From: Gallionellales bacterium GWA2_55_18
Lineage (GTDB): Bacteria; Pseudomonadota; Gammaproteobacteria; Burkholderiales; Gallionellaceae
Assembly: GCA_001801055.1 (NCBI GenBank)
Contig: MGWP01000034.1
Location: 1-46,748 of the forward strand
Reading direction: 5' to 3'
DNA length: 46,748 nt
The translations under genes were made by a program, and so were the position numbers. Below, piece after piece: positions 1 to 9,000 of the stretch (the first letter of the stretch is position 1; each line of letters begins with the position of its first letter). The notes below the pieces were generated by a model. The model saw only the letters and a program-made list of their open reading frames with translations. It was not told the origin of the DNA and searched no databases.

Positions 1-154
1 CCATGTCGCCGAATTCGATTATGTTATTATCAACGACAACCTGAACGAGGCGCTACGCGAACTCAATGCGGTGGCCCTTTCCGCCAGGTTGAGAGGCGCA
101 ACGCAATTGGCGCGCCATCAGGCATTAATCAACCAGTTACAGAATCCGGAGTAA
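1..154 (+). CDS. gmk: Guanylate kinase, 3' end (truncated by window start)
   Basis: Open frame from nt 2 reads HVAEFDYVIINDNLNEALRELNAVALSARLRGATQLARHQALINQLQNPE*, typical Gmk C-terminus; followed by rpoZ-spoT as in canonical proteobacterial synteny. Confidence 0.85.
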   Translation, partial: HVAEFDYVIINDNLNEALRELNAVALSARLRGATQLARHQALINQLQNPE

Positions 155-157
155 ATC

Positions 158-364
158 ATGGCACGCATTACCGTCGAAGAATGTCTCACGCAAATCCCGA
201 ACCGCTTTGAACTGACGCTGGCCGCCGCCTACCGCGCGCGCCAGTTGGCCAACGGCGCAAACCATCTGGTCGAAGAGAGCAATGACAAACCTACCGTCGT
301 CGCGCTGCGCGAGATCAGCGAGGGCAAAGTGGGCAAGGAAATTCTCAACCGCGGCCAGGCGTAA
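158..364 (+). CDS. rpoZ: DNA-directed RNA polymerase subunit omega
   Basis: 68 aa, [30 protein letters not shown]; between gmk and spoT. Confidence 0.96.
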   Translation: MARITVEECLTQIPNRFELTLAAAYRARQLANGANHLVEESNDKPTVVALREISEGKVGKEILNRGQA

Positions 365-378
365 TACAGTGATTTTGC

Positions 379-2478
379 ATGGCCGACACAGATCTGCTTA
401 TCGGAGAAGTTTCAGCCTACCTTAAACCGGAGGACGTCGGCTACGTCCGCGATGCGATAGCATTCAGCCACGCCGCGCACCAGGGCCAGACGCGCCAGTC
501 CGGCGATCCGTATATCTCCCACCCGCTTGCCGTCGCGCGCATCCTCGCCGTCTTGCGTCTCGATGCCCAGGCGATCATCGCCGCGTTGCTGCACGATGTG
601 GTGGAAGACACCGAGGTCACCAACGAACAGGTCGCCGAAAAATTCGGCAAGCCGGTCGCGGAATTGGTCGATGGGCTGAGCAAGCTGGATCGGGTCCTGT
701 TCGGAACCCGCGAGGACGCGCAGGCAGAAAATTTTCGCAAGATGCTGCTGGCGATGGCGCGCGATGTGCGCGTCATTCTCATCAAACTGGCCGACCGTCT
801 GCACAACATGCGCACGCTGGAATCGATGGCGCACGACAAATGTGAGCGCATCGCCCGCGAGACCATGGAAATCTACGCGCCGATCGCCAACCGCCTCGGC
901 CTGAACGATATTTACCGCGAGCTGCAGGATTTGAGTTTCAAACACCTGCATCCCAACCGCTATGCGGTGCTGGCCAAGGCGCTCAAGGTGGCGCGCGGCA
1001 ACCGCCGCGAAGTGGTCAGCAAGATACTCGACGCGATCCGGCAGCGGCTGGAAGAGTTCAACATTCCGGCCGACGTCACCGGCCGGGAGAAAAACATCTA
1101 CAGCATCTACAAGAAGATGCAGAGCAAGTCGCTGGCCTTTGCCGAGGTGCTGGATATTTACGGTTTCCGTGTGCTGGTCAACGATTTCGCTTCCTGCTAT
1201 GTGGCGTTGGGCACACTGCACGGCTTGTATAAGCCGATCCCAGGCAAGTTCAAGGATTACATCGCCATCCCCAAGGTGAACGGCTACCAGTCGCTGCACA
1301 GCACACTGTTCGGGCCGTTCGGCACGCCCATCGAAATCCAGATACGCACGCACGAAATGCACAGGATTGCCGCCGCTGGCGTGGCATCGCACTGGCTATA
1401 CAAGAGTGGGCATTTTTCGATCAACGATCTGCACAAGAAGACCCATCAATGGTTGCAGGAACTGCTGGAAAGCCTGAGCCAGAGCAGCGATTCTTCAGAA
1501 TTTCTGGAGCACCTCAAGGTGGACCTGTTCCCCGACGAAGTATATGTATTCACACCCAAAGGCAAAATACTTGCGCTGCCGCGCGGCGCAACTGCGGTGG
1601 ACTTTGCCTACAGCGTGCATACCGACATCGGCAACCACTGCATTGCCGTAAAGGTCAATCATGAACTGGTGCCGTTGCGCACCGAACTCAGGAATGGCGA
1701 ACGGGTGGAGATCGTCACCGCGCCGCATGCCAAACCGAACCCGGCCTGGCTGGGTTATGTGGCCACCAGCAAGGCACGCAGCCACATCCGCCATTTCCTC
1801 AAGACCATGCAGTCCGGCGAATCCGCACAATTCGGTGAACGCCTGCTTAATCAGGCCCTGCACGCCCTGGGAATTAAACCGCAAGACATGGATGATGCGC
1901 ACTGGGGTAAGCTGCTCAAGGATACAGGTGCGAAATCGCGCCAGGATATTCTGGCCGATATCGGCTTGGGCCGCCGCCTCAATATGGTGGTGGCGCGGCA
2001 ACTGGCGCGTGTAGGCGAAGCGGTGCCAAATGAAACAGCGGCCAACCCGGTTATCACGATACAGGGCACGGAAGGCATGGCGGTGCAATTCGCCAAGTGC
2101 TGCCGCCCGATTCCCGGTGACCCGATCATCGGTGTGATCAAGAGCGGTCAGGGGCTGATGGTGCATACCCACGACTGTCCGGTATTGCGCAAAGGGCGCA
2201 GTAGCGGTGAGCAGTGGCTGGATGTGGTGTGGGACAAAAATATTACTCGCCCCTTCGATGTCGGCATCAAGCTGGTAGTAGCCAACCAGCGCGGCGTACT
2301 GGCAAAAGTTGCCGCCGCGATTGCGGAAGCGGAATCCAACATCGAAAATGTCAATTTCACCAATGAGGGTGAATACACCGCGTTGCATTTTACGCTGCAG
2401 GTGAATAACCGCCTGCACCTCGCCAATATTATCCGCAGCCTGCGCAAGATACCGGAAGTGATGCGGATTATCCGATAG
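379..2478 (+). CDS. spoT: Bifunctional (p)ppGpp synthetase/hydrolase (RelA/SpoT family)
   Basis: 699 aa with HD domain (HPLAVARILA...LLHDVVEDT), synthetase (YGFRVLV...GYQSLHSTLFG), TGS and ACT domains. Confidence 0.96.
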   Translation: MADTDLLIGEVSAYLKPEDVGYVRDAIAFSHAAHQGQTRQSGDPYISHPLAVARILAVLRLDAQAIIAALLHDVVEDTEVTNEQVAEKFGKPVAELVDGLSKLDRVLFGTREDAQAENFRKMLLAMARDVRVILIKLADRLHNMRTLESMAHDKCERIARETMEIYAPIANRLGLNDIYRELQDLSFKHLHPNRYAVLAKALKVARGNRREVVSKILDAIRQRLEEFNIPADVTGREKNIYSIYKKMQSKSLAFAEVLDIYGFRVLVNDFASCYVALGTLHGLYKPIPGKFKDYIAIPKVNGYQSLHSTLFGPFGTPIEIQIRTHEMHRIAAAGVASHWLYKSGHFSINDLHKKTHQWLQELLESLSQSSDSSEFLEHLKVDLFPDEVYVFTPKGKILALPRGATAVDFAYSVHTDIGNHCIAVKVNHELVPLRTELRNGERVEIVTAPHAKPNPAWLGYVATSKARSHIRHFLKTMQSGESAQFGERLLNQALHALGIKPQDMDDAHWGKLLKDTGAKSRQDILADIGLGRRLNMVVARQLARVGEAVPNETAANPVITIQGTEGMAVQFAKCCRPIPGDPIIGVIKSGQGLMVHTHDCPVLRKGRSSGEQWLDVVWDKNITRPFDVGIKLVVANQRGVLAKVAAAIAEAESNIENVNFTNEGEYTALHFTLQVNNRLHLANIIRSLRKIPEVMRIIR

Positions 2479-2698
2479 CACACGCGCACGATACCGCTAA
2501 CGGTCACGATTATCCGAAAACGGTGATACATGTTCTTAAGGGCACCTCTAAACATATCATGATGAAAGGTGTACCCCTATAAACCTAAAAACCGCAGTTA
2601 ACGAAGAACACTCTGATATTTCAACGGATTATGCTGTTCTCGTAGGTGCGAATTTATTCGTACATAACCTGTTGTTCGTGCGAATGAACCTGAAAAGA

Positions 2699-2891
2699 TC
2701 AGTTGTCCACGACAAGTCACGAAAGTCACGAAGTAATTCAAAGGACTCCATGCGATAAATTGATACCTATCAGGTGAATCCCCGAGCCAATGCAGCTTCA
2801 TGTTTTATTTCGTGTTTTTCGTTAACCAATGACTTAGCGCATGTTTCACCGCGCTTAGTCAGATGGCTAGTTGGTTCATCAGGATGAATTC
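2699..2891 (+). repeat. Dispersed repeat, copy A (inverse copy at 27027-27219)
   Basis: AGTTGTCCACGA..AGTCACGAA..AATTCAAAGGACTC..ATGC......TTTTATTTCGTGTTTTTCGTTAACCAATGACTTAGCGCATGTTTCACCGCGCTTAGTCAGATGGCTAG..GTTCATCAGGATGAATT is found reverse-complemented at 27027-27219. Confidence 0.9.
2821..2883 (-). repeat. REP-like stem-loop element, copy A
   Basis: On - strand: CCTGATGAACCAACTAGCCATCTGACTAAGCGCGGTGAAACATGCGCTAAGTCATTGGTTAAC; stem GACTAAGCGC/GCGCTAAGTC with one mismatch; same architecture as copies B, C, D. Confidence 0.8.
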
Positions 2892-2929
2892 GCATCTACA
2901 AGCCCGCCAACTGCGTTTTCTAGGATAAA

Positions 2930-3556
2930 TTAACAGTCGGGTTGGCTCTGCAAGCCTAACAATGCTTCAACTTCGGCGATATCGGCATGTGTTTCCAGCT
3001 TGCGGCTACCGTCGAACCGCGCGTTTTCCGGCAGCAGCACGAGGTGGGTTTGTACACCGGATTCGCCAGTTAGTGTATAGCTCGGCACGATCTCCTCGCG
3101 CCCGCCAAAATGAATTTTCCATTCGCCATCCTTAAAAGCCAGGTTATTTTTGAGCAAAAATATCAGTATGGATTTTCCATCATCGCTGAACAGTATCAGG
3201 TTGATGTCCGATTGTTTTCCCGCTGCGCCACTTAATACCGAACCGGTAAGGCAAGGGTGGAACTGCGCCAGCATGCGCATGCTGGCGAGAGCATCTTCGC
3301 GCAGGCGGCGCAGGATTTTCGGGTGGGTCTCATGCTGAAATAGTTGGCGAAAACTGCGCAACGCGGCATCTATTTCTTCATTGCTGGGCAGATGGTGTGT
3401 GCCGCTCGCACCTAATTGTTTGGCGGCCTTGCGTTTGGCGTATGCATGGTCGGTTATGCCGTCTTCAGCCATAAGCTTTGCTGCCCGATGCGCCAGTTGT
3501 TCGCGCATCAGGTCACGCTTGCCGGTGTGACTCATGGTGATGTGCTCTTTGTGCAT
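2930..3556 (-). CDS. Conserved hypothetical, nucleotidyltransferase-like
   Basis: 208 aa; RELAHRAAKLMAEDGITDHAYAKRKAAKQLG...HPCLTGSVLSGAAGKQSDINLILFSDD resembles a nucleotidyltransferase-like family seen in betaproteobacteria. Confidence 0.6.
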   Translation of the reverse strand: MHKEHITMSHTGKRDLMREQLAHRAAKLMAEDGITDHAYAKRKAAKQLGASGTHHLPSNEEIDAALRSFRQLFQHETHPKILRRLREDALASMRMLAQFHPCLTGSVLSGAAGKQSDINLILFSDDGKSILIFLLKNNLAFKDGEWKIHFGGREEIVPSYTLTGESGVQTHLVLLPENARFDGSRKLETHADIAEVEALLGLQSQPDC

Positions 3557-3562
3557 GCCGGG

Positions 3563-5878
3563 TCAGAGCAGTTGGTCCTTGACGGTGTCTGCCGGCCTAG
3601 TTTCTTCATTCGGTGCGTGGGGAGGCATAACCTGCTCGGGTGGTGTGTTTTCTTGATAAAAATACTCTACCAGCGAGCCATTTTTATCGGGGTGCCCTTC
3701 CTCGTTGATGCGCATGGCAACCATATTTTCTGGCATGGCATAAGCGGCTTGTGGCACATCTTTTAGAGTTTTCTCCATGTAGCTGATCCATATCGGCAAG
3801 GCTGCACCGCCACCGGTTTCCTTGTCGCCCAGACTGCGGGGCTGGTCAAAACCCATCCATGAGATACCGACCATGGTTGGTTGAAAACCGCAAAACCACG
3901 CATCGATGGAATCGCTGGTGGTTCCGGTTTTGCCCGCCAGATCCTGTCGTCCAAGTTGCATGGCCCGGGTTGCAGTGCCGTGCCTTACAACGTCCTGCAT
4001 CATGCTTACCATAGTAAAAGCGTTGCGCACATCTATGACCTGATCCGCATCTTCACCCGCTATAACCGGCTTGGTTTTGCTTAACACATTGCCCTGAGCG
4101 TCTTCGATACGCTGGATAAAGTAAGGTACTACGCGAAAACCGCCGTTGGCAAAAATCGAGTAACCAGCCAGCATCTGTAGCGGGGTGGCGGAACCGGCCC
4201 CCAGCGCCATGGTCAAGTAAGGGGGATGCTTGGCAGCATCAAAGCCGAATTTGGTGATGTAGTCCTGCGCATATTGCGGCGTAATCGACTGCAATATGCG
4301 TATGGAAACCATATTCTTCGATTTGGTCAGCCCTTGGCGCATACGCATGGGGCCGTCGAATTTGCCATCGTAATTCTTGGGCTGCCAAGGTTCGCTGCCG
4401 GTCTGCTCGGCATCGAACAGCAAGGGAGCATCATTGATTACCGTGGATGGCGTGAAACCTTTCTCCAGCGCAGCCGAATAAATAAAAGGCTTCAGGCTCG
4501 AGCCGGGCTGCCGCCAGGCTTGCGTGATACGGTTGAACTGGTTGCGGCTAAAGTTGAAGCCGCCAACAAGCGCGCGGATGGAGCCATCACGCGGATCGGC
4601 GGATACGAAGGCGGCCTCCACCTGCGGAATTTGGCTTATTAGCCAAGCACCCCCTTCATCCTTTTGCAACCGTATGATTGAGCCTTTGATGATGCGCTGG
4701 TTCAATGCAACCTTGTTACCCAAAGCACGTTGCGCAAACTGCAACGCATCGCCGCTGACTTCTGCCGCCTCTCCGCCCTTGCAATAGGCGCGAACCAGTT
4801 TAGGTGAGGCCTCCAACACGACGGCGGGAATCAAATCATCGTTGTCTGCAACCTCCTGCAGCACTTCCTCCAGATATTCTTCATTGCTGCTTTTTTTCAA
4901 ATCAACAAAGCCTTCAGGGCCGCGGTAACCGTGGCGACGGTCGTATTCCAGTACGCCTTTGCGCACCGCCTGATAAGCGGCGAGCTGATCCTGCTGGCGA
5001 ATGGTGGTGTAGACCTTGAAACCTTGCGTGTAAGTATCTTCCAGATACTTTTCATAAACCGCCTGTCTGACCATTTCCGAGATGTAGTCGGACTTTACCC
5101 TGAATTCCTGATTGCCGCGCTTGACCGCGATATGCTGTTGTTGGGCAAGTTGGAGCTGCTCATCATTAATGAAATTCAGTTCGCGCATACGGCGTAAAAC
5201 GTAAGACTGGCGTAAATTGGCGCGTTTGGGGTTGACTACCGGATTATAGGAGGAAGGCGCTTTGGGCAATCCGGCGAGCATGGCCGCTTCGGCAACTGTA
5301 ACCTGGCCGAGAGGCTTGCCAAAATATATTTGAGCGGCAGCCGCAAAACCGTAAGCGCGCTGACCGAGATAAATCTGGTTGAAATAAAGCTGCAAAATTT
5401 CGTCTTTGCTCAAACTATGTTCAATTTTGAAAGCGAGCAGCATCTCGTTAAATTTGCGCGTCATGGTTTTTTCTTTGGATAGAAAAAAATTGCGTGCCAC
5501 CTGCATGGTGATGGTGCTGGCCCCTTGTTTTGCGCCGCCGGAGGTGAAATTATTAATTGCCGCGCGCAGCACCCCAATATAGTCGACACCGCCATGTTGG
5601 TAGAATCGGTCATCCTCGGCGGCTAAAATGGCTTTTTTCATCACGTCCGGTACTTCGGATATTTTTATTAAAGCGCGCCGTTCATCACCAAATTCGCTGA
5701 GCAGAATACCTTCCGCGCTGTAAACCCTCAGTGGGATTTTCGGGCGATAATCGGTAAGCACTTCCAGCGAAGGCAAAGTCGGATAAGCCAGCATTACAGC
5801 CAAACCAAATAATATGGCAGGAAGTAAAAACAGGGTCAGCGTGATAAAAACAGGTAGAACCCAGCGACGGAAAGGCAT
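3563..5878 (-). CDS. mrcA: Penicillin-binding protein 1A (transglycosylase/transpeptidase)
   Basis: 771 aa; GT51 motifs (EDDRFYQHGGVDYIGVLRAA, GASTITMQVARNFFL) and transpeptidase (RQPGSSLKPFIY, GKTGTT); divergent from pilM as usual. Confidence 0.95.
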   Translation of the reverse strand: MPFRRWVLPVFITLTLFLLPAILFGLAVMLAYPTLPSLEVLTDYRPKIPLRVYSAEGILLSEFGDERRALIKISEVPDVMKKAILAAEDDRFYQHGGVDYIGVLRAAINNFTSGGAKQGASTITMQVARNFFLSKEKTMTRKFNEMLLAFKIEHSLSKDEILQLYFNQIYLGQRAYGFAAAAQIYFGKPLGQVTVAEAAMLAGLPKAPSSYNPVVNPKRANLRQSYVLRRMRELNFINDEQLQLAQQQHIAVKRGNQEFRVKSDYISEMVRQAVYEKYLEDTYTQGFKVYTTIRQQDQLAAYQAVRKGVLEYDRRHGYRGPEGFVDLKKSSNEEYLEEVLQEVADNDDLIPAVVLEASPKLVRAYCKGGEAAEVSGDALQFAQRALGNKVALNQRIIKGSIIRLQKDEGGAWLISQIPQVEAAFVSADPRDGSIRALVGGFNFSRNQFNRITQAWRQPGSSLKPFIYSAALEKGFTPSTVINDAPLLFDAEQTGSEPWQPKNYDGKFDGPMRMRQGLTKSKNMVSIRILQSITPQYAQDYITKFGFDAAKHPPYLTMALGAGSATPLQMLAGYSIFANGGFRVVPYFIQRIEDAQGNVLSKTKPVIAGEDADQVIDVRNAFTMVSMMQDVVRHGTATRAMQLGRQDLAGKTGTTSDSIDAWFCGFQPTMVGISWMGFDQPRSLGDKETGGGAALPIWISYMEKTLKDVPQAAYAMPENMVAMRINEEGHPDKNGSLVEYFYQENTPPEQVMPPHAPNEETRPADTVKDQLL

Positions 5879-6018
5879 GTGCAGTTTGTCCGAAAGGAGA
5901 AAATGGTGGTATGGTGCGCGAAATTATATCGGCTTCACGAATATAAATAACCCCTTAAAAATAGCTTTACAGAATTTATAGTTATTGCTAGGATTTAAAC
6001 CACTTTATACGAAAAAGC

Positions 6019-7131
6019 TTGAAACGGCCTATGCCTAAAGTGAATTTCGACATCCCGCTGGACTTTTTGCAGACCAAAACTCCACCCATGATAGGCGTGG
6101 ATATCAGTTCATCCTCGGTAAAAATGGTAGAGTTGAGCGAGTTGCCCAAAAAAGGCGGTTATATCGTAGAACGCTATGTGATCGAGCCTCTTCCCAAAGA
6201 TGCTATCAGTGATGGCAATATCAATAATCTGGAAGCTGTTTCAGAGAGCATCCAACGTGCTTGGAAGCGGCTTGGTAGCCGCATCAAAAATGTCAGCCTG
6301 GCACTACCCGCCGCCGCAGTAATCACCAAGAAAATCTTGTTGCCCGCCGGCATGCGCGAAGAGGATCTGGAATATCAGGTCGAATCAGAGGCAAATCAAT
6401 ACATACCGTTTGCGTTGGAAGAGGTCAATCTGGATTTTCAGGTAATCGGCCCCGCACCTAGCGATCCAGAAGAAATCGAGGTGTTGCTGGCTGCTTCGCG
6501 CAAGGGAAATGTTGAAGATCGTGTCGCCGCAGCTCAGGGAGCAGGTTTAAGAGCATTGGTTGTCGATGTCGAACCCTATGCCGCCGAAACGGCTTTTGAA
6601 CAGATACGCGCCCAACTGCCTGATGGTGCAGTGGATAAATGCGTCGCGCTGATCGATATAGGCGCAAGCGTTATGAACGTCAATGTGTTGCGCAATGGGC
6701 AATCCGTTTATTCAAGGGATCAGCAGGTGGGCGGCAACCAGTTGACACAACAGGTTCAGGGAATGTTCGGCTTATCTGCCGATGAGGCAGAGTCGGCCAA
6801 GCGCAATGGCGGATTGCCGGATAATTATGAAAGTGATGTCTTGGCGCCTTTCCGCGAGAACGTGGTGATGGAAATAGCCCGTGCGTTGCAGTTCTTTTTC
6901 ACTTCGACGCAATACGACGAGGTGGATTACATCGTGCTGGCGGGCGGGTGTGCGGTATTGTCCGGGCTGGACGATGCGGTGGCGACCCGAACTCAGGTAA
7001 GCACTATGGTAGCCAATCCGTTTGCCCTGATGACGCTGTCGAGCCGCATCAAGCCGCGCCAATTGCAGACTGACGCACCGTCGCTGATTGTCGCATGCGG
7101 GCTGGCAATGAGGAGGTTTGATCCGTCATGA
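6019..7131 (+). CDS. pilM: Type IV pilus assembly ATPase-like protein PilM
   Basis: 370 aa; MIGVDISSSSVKMVELS, first gene of pilMNOPQ. Start may be internal (ATG at MPKVNF). Confidence 0.95.
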   Translation: MKRPMPKVNFDIPLDFLQTKTPPMIGVDISSSSVKMVELSELPKKGGYIVERYVIEPLPKDAISDGNINNLEAVSESIQRAWKRLGSRIKNVSLALPAAAVITKKILLPAGMREEDLEYQVESEANQYIPFALEEVNLDFQVIGPAPSDPEEIEVLLAASRKGNVEDRVAAAQGAGLRALVVDVEPYAAETAFEQIRAQLPDGAVDKCVALIDIGASVMNVNVLRNGQSVYSRDQQVGGNQLTQQVQGMFGLSADEAESAKRNGGLPDNYESDVLAPFRENVVMEIARALQFFFTSTQYDEVDYIVLAGGCAVLSGLDDAVATRTQVSTMVANPFALMTLSSRIKPRQLQTDAPSLIVACGLAMRRFDPS

Positions 7132-7712
7132 TACGCATAAACCTGTTGCCGCATCGCGCCGAAAAACGTCGCGTCCGCCAGATCCAGTTTGCCGCACTGT
7201 GTGTGATTTCCGTGGTGCTGGGTGCTTTGCTGGTAGGGTTCGTGCATGCCGCCATCAGCAGCCGGATATCTTATCAGGAAAGACGTAATGAATACTTGAA
7301 GCAGGAAACTGCGATTCTGGATAAACAAATTGCGGAAATCAAGAAATTGCGCGAAGAAACACAATCTTTGCTGGAACGCAAAAATGTTGTAGAGAATCTG
7401 CAAAGCACACGTTCAGATGTGGTACATCTACTGGATCAGATGCTGCGCATCCTGCCCGAAGGTGTTTATCTTAAAACACTCAAGCAGACAGGCAACAAAA
7501 TCAATATAACCGGCTATGCCCAAACCAATGCGCGCATCTCGACATTGATGCGCGCCATTGAAAATTCTCCTTGGCTTGATTCGCCCTCTCTGGGGGTAAT
7601 TCAGGCATCAAGTGCGGGCGGAGCCCGCGTAAGCGAGTTCACGCTGACTTTTAATTTGACCAGCACTAAAGACACCGCCGCTCCGGCCAAACCCGCTGGT
7701 GCAAAGGGCTAA
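7128..7712 (+). CDS. pilN: Type IV pilus assembly protein PilN
   Basis: 194 aa, MIRINLLPHRAEKRR; overlaps pilM stop. Confidence 0.94.
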   Translation: MIRINLLPHRAEKRRVRQIQFAALCVISVVLGALLVGFVHAAISSRISYQERRNEYLKQETAILDKQIAEIKKLREETQSLLERKNVVENLQSTRSDVVHLLDQMLRILPEGVYLKTLKQTGNKINITGYAQTNARISTLMRAIENSPWLDSPSLGVIQASSAGGARVSEFTLTFNLTSTKDTAAPAKPAGAKG

Positions 7713-7717
7713 TTGCC

Positions 7718-8335
7718 ATGATCAATTTAGACGAACTGAAAAATCTGAACCCAAAGAATCCCGGCTCCTGGCCATGGTTGGCAAAGATTATTTCTTTCGC
7801 AGCCATGTTCATTGTCATAGTGGTTGCCGGTGCGCTGCTTGACTGGCAGGATCAGTGGGAGAATTTACAAAAAATTGAAAATGAAGAAGCCACTCTAAAG
7901 GAGGCTTTTCTGGCCAAGAAAAAAGAGGCAATAAATCTGGATCTGATCAAAAAACAGCTAACCGAGACACAAGAGTCTTTCGGTGCCCTGCTCAAACAAT
8001 TGCCCAGCAAGTCGGAAATGGATGCATTGCTGACGGATATCAATCAGGCTGGATTGGGGCGCGGCCTGCAATTTGACTTGTTCCGCCCCGGCACGGAAAA
8101 AGTGAGTGGTGCATTCGCCGAACTGCCAATCACTATCAAGGTCGCTGGTACTTATGACGATATCGGCAAATTTTCCAGCGATATCGCGATGTTGCCGCGC
8201 ATCGTCACGCTAAACGATATATCGATAAACCCTAACGGTGCAGGCGGTTTATCCATGGATGCCATCGCAAAAACTTTCCGCTATCTGGATCAAGAGGAAG
8301 TGTCTTCCAAAAAACCCGCAGGGGCGAAAAAATGA
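7718..8335 (+). CDS. pilO: Type IV pilus assembly protein PilO
   Basis: 205 aa, one TM segment, LPSKSEMDALLTDINQAGLGRGLQFDLFRPG motif. Confidence 0.94.
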   Translation: MINLDELKNLNPKNPGSWPWLAKIISFAAMFIVIVVAGALLDWQDQWENLQKIENEEATLKEAFLAKKKEAINLDLIKKQLTETQESFGALLKQLPSKSEMDALLTDINQAGLGRGLQFDLFRPGTEKVSGAFAELPITIKVAGTYDDIGKFSSDIAMLPRIVTLNDISINPNGAGGLSMDAIAKTFRYLDQEEVSSKKPAGAKK

Positions 8336-8841
8336 AGCTCATTCATCTTGCGTTGGCCTCAATACTGCTGGCGGGCTGCGGTGGCGAAGAGTTTCAGGAT
8401 TTGCGTGATTTTGTCAGAGATTCCGGCAAGGATATGCGCGGGAAAATCCCGCCGCCACCGGAAGTAAAGCCGTATGAACCATTGGCCTACAACAACGATG
8501 CTAATTTGTCCGACCCATTCAAACCGCGCAAACCGAATTTACGTTCCGGTAGCCGCCCCGGAGTAAACCAGCCGGACATGGACCGCCCCAAGGAGGCTCT
8601 GGAAGAATTCCCGCTCGAAGGCATCAGAATGGTCGGCTATCTTTACCAGAAGAGAGTTGGCTACGCGGTAGTCCGTGCACCTGACGGCAAGCTGCATCGG
8701 GTCAAAGCCGGCAATTATATCGGGATGAATTTTGGCTTGATAAAAGAAGTGACAGACACGGAAGTTGTCATTAAAGAAATGGTACAAGACAGCACCGGTG
8801 ACTGGTCCGAACGCATGAGTAACCTGCAATTAGTCGAATGA
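8332..8841 (+). CDS. pilP: Type IV pilus assembly lipoprotein PilP
   Basis: 169 aa, lipobox LLAGCGG, LEGIRMVGYL. Confidence 0.94.
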   Translation: MKLIHLALASILLAGCGGEEFQDLRDFVRDSGKDMRGKIPPPPEVKPYEPLAYNNDANLSDPFKPRKPNLRSGSRPGVNQPDMDRPKEALEEFPLEGIRMVGYLYQKRVGYAVVRAPDGKLHRVKAGNYIGMNFGLIKEVTDTEVVIKEMVQDSTGDWSERMSNLQLVE

Positions 8842-8878
8842 CGCCGCACTTCATATTACGCGACGCAACCGCAATGCA

Positions 8879-8946
8879 GGGTGGACTATGCCCAGACCCG
8901 TGTCGGGCCGCTTCGACAGGCTCAGGACAGGCATAGCCCGACCTAC
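8879..8946. repeat. Intergenic GGGTGGACTATGCCC...GGCATAGCCCGACCTAC repeat with nested CTTCGACAGGCTCAGGACA element
   Basis: Related copies at 31383-31424 and 38080-38123; inner segment related to 44051-44074. Confidence 0.75.
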
Positions 8947-9000
8947 GGGAAGATGGTTTTTAATGTTTGATTCCGGTTTATCCGGTTTAGGAGCAAGACA

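Noticed and set aside
412-2481. Two ~327-aa - strand ORFs antisense to spoT
   Set aside because: Shadow ORFs with low-information composition opposite a clear RelA/SpoT protein.
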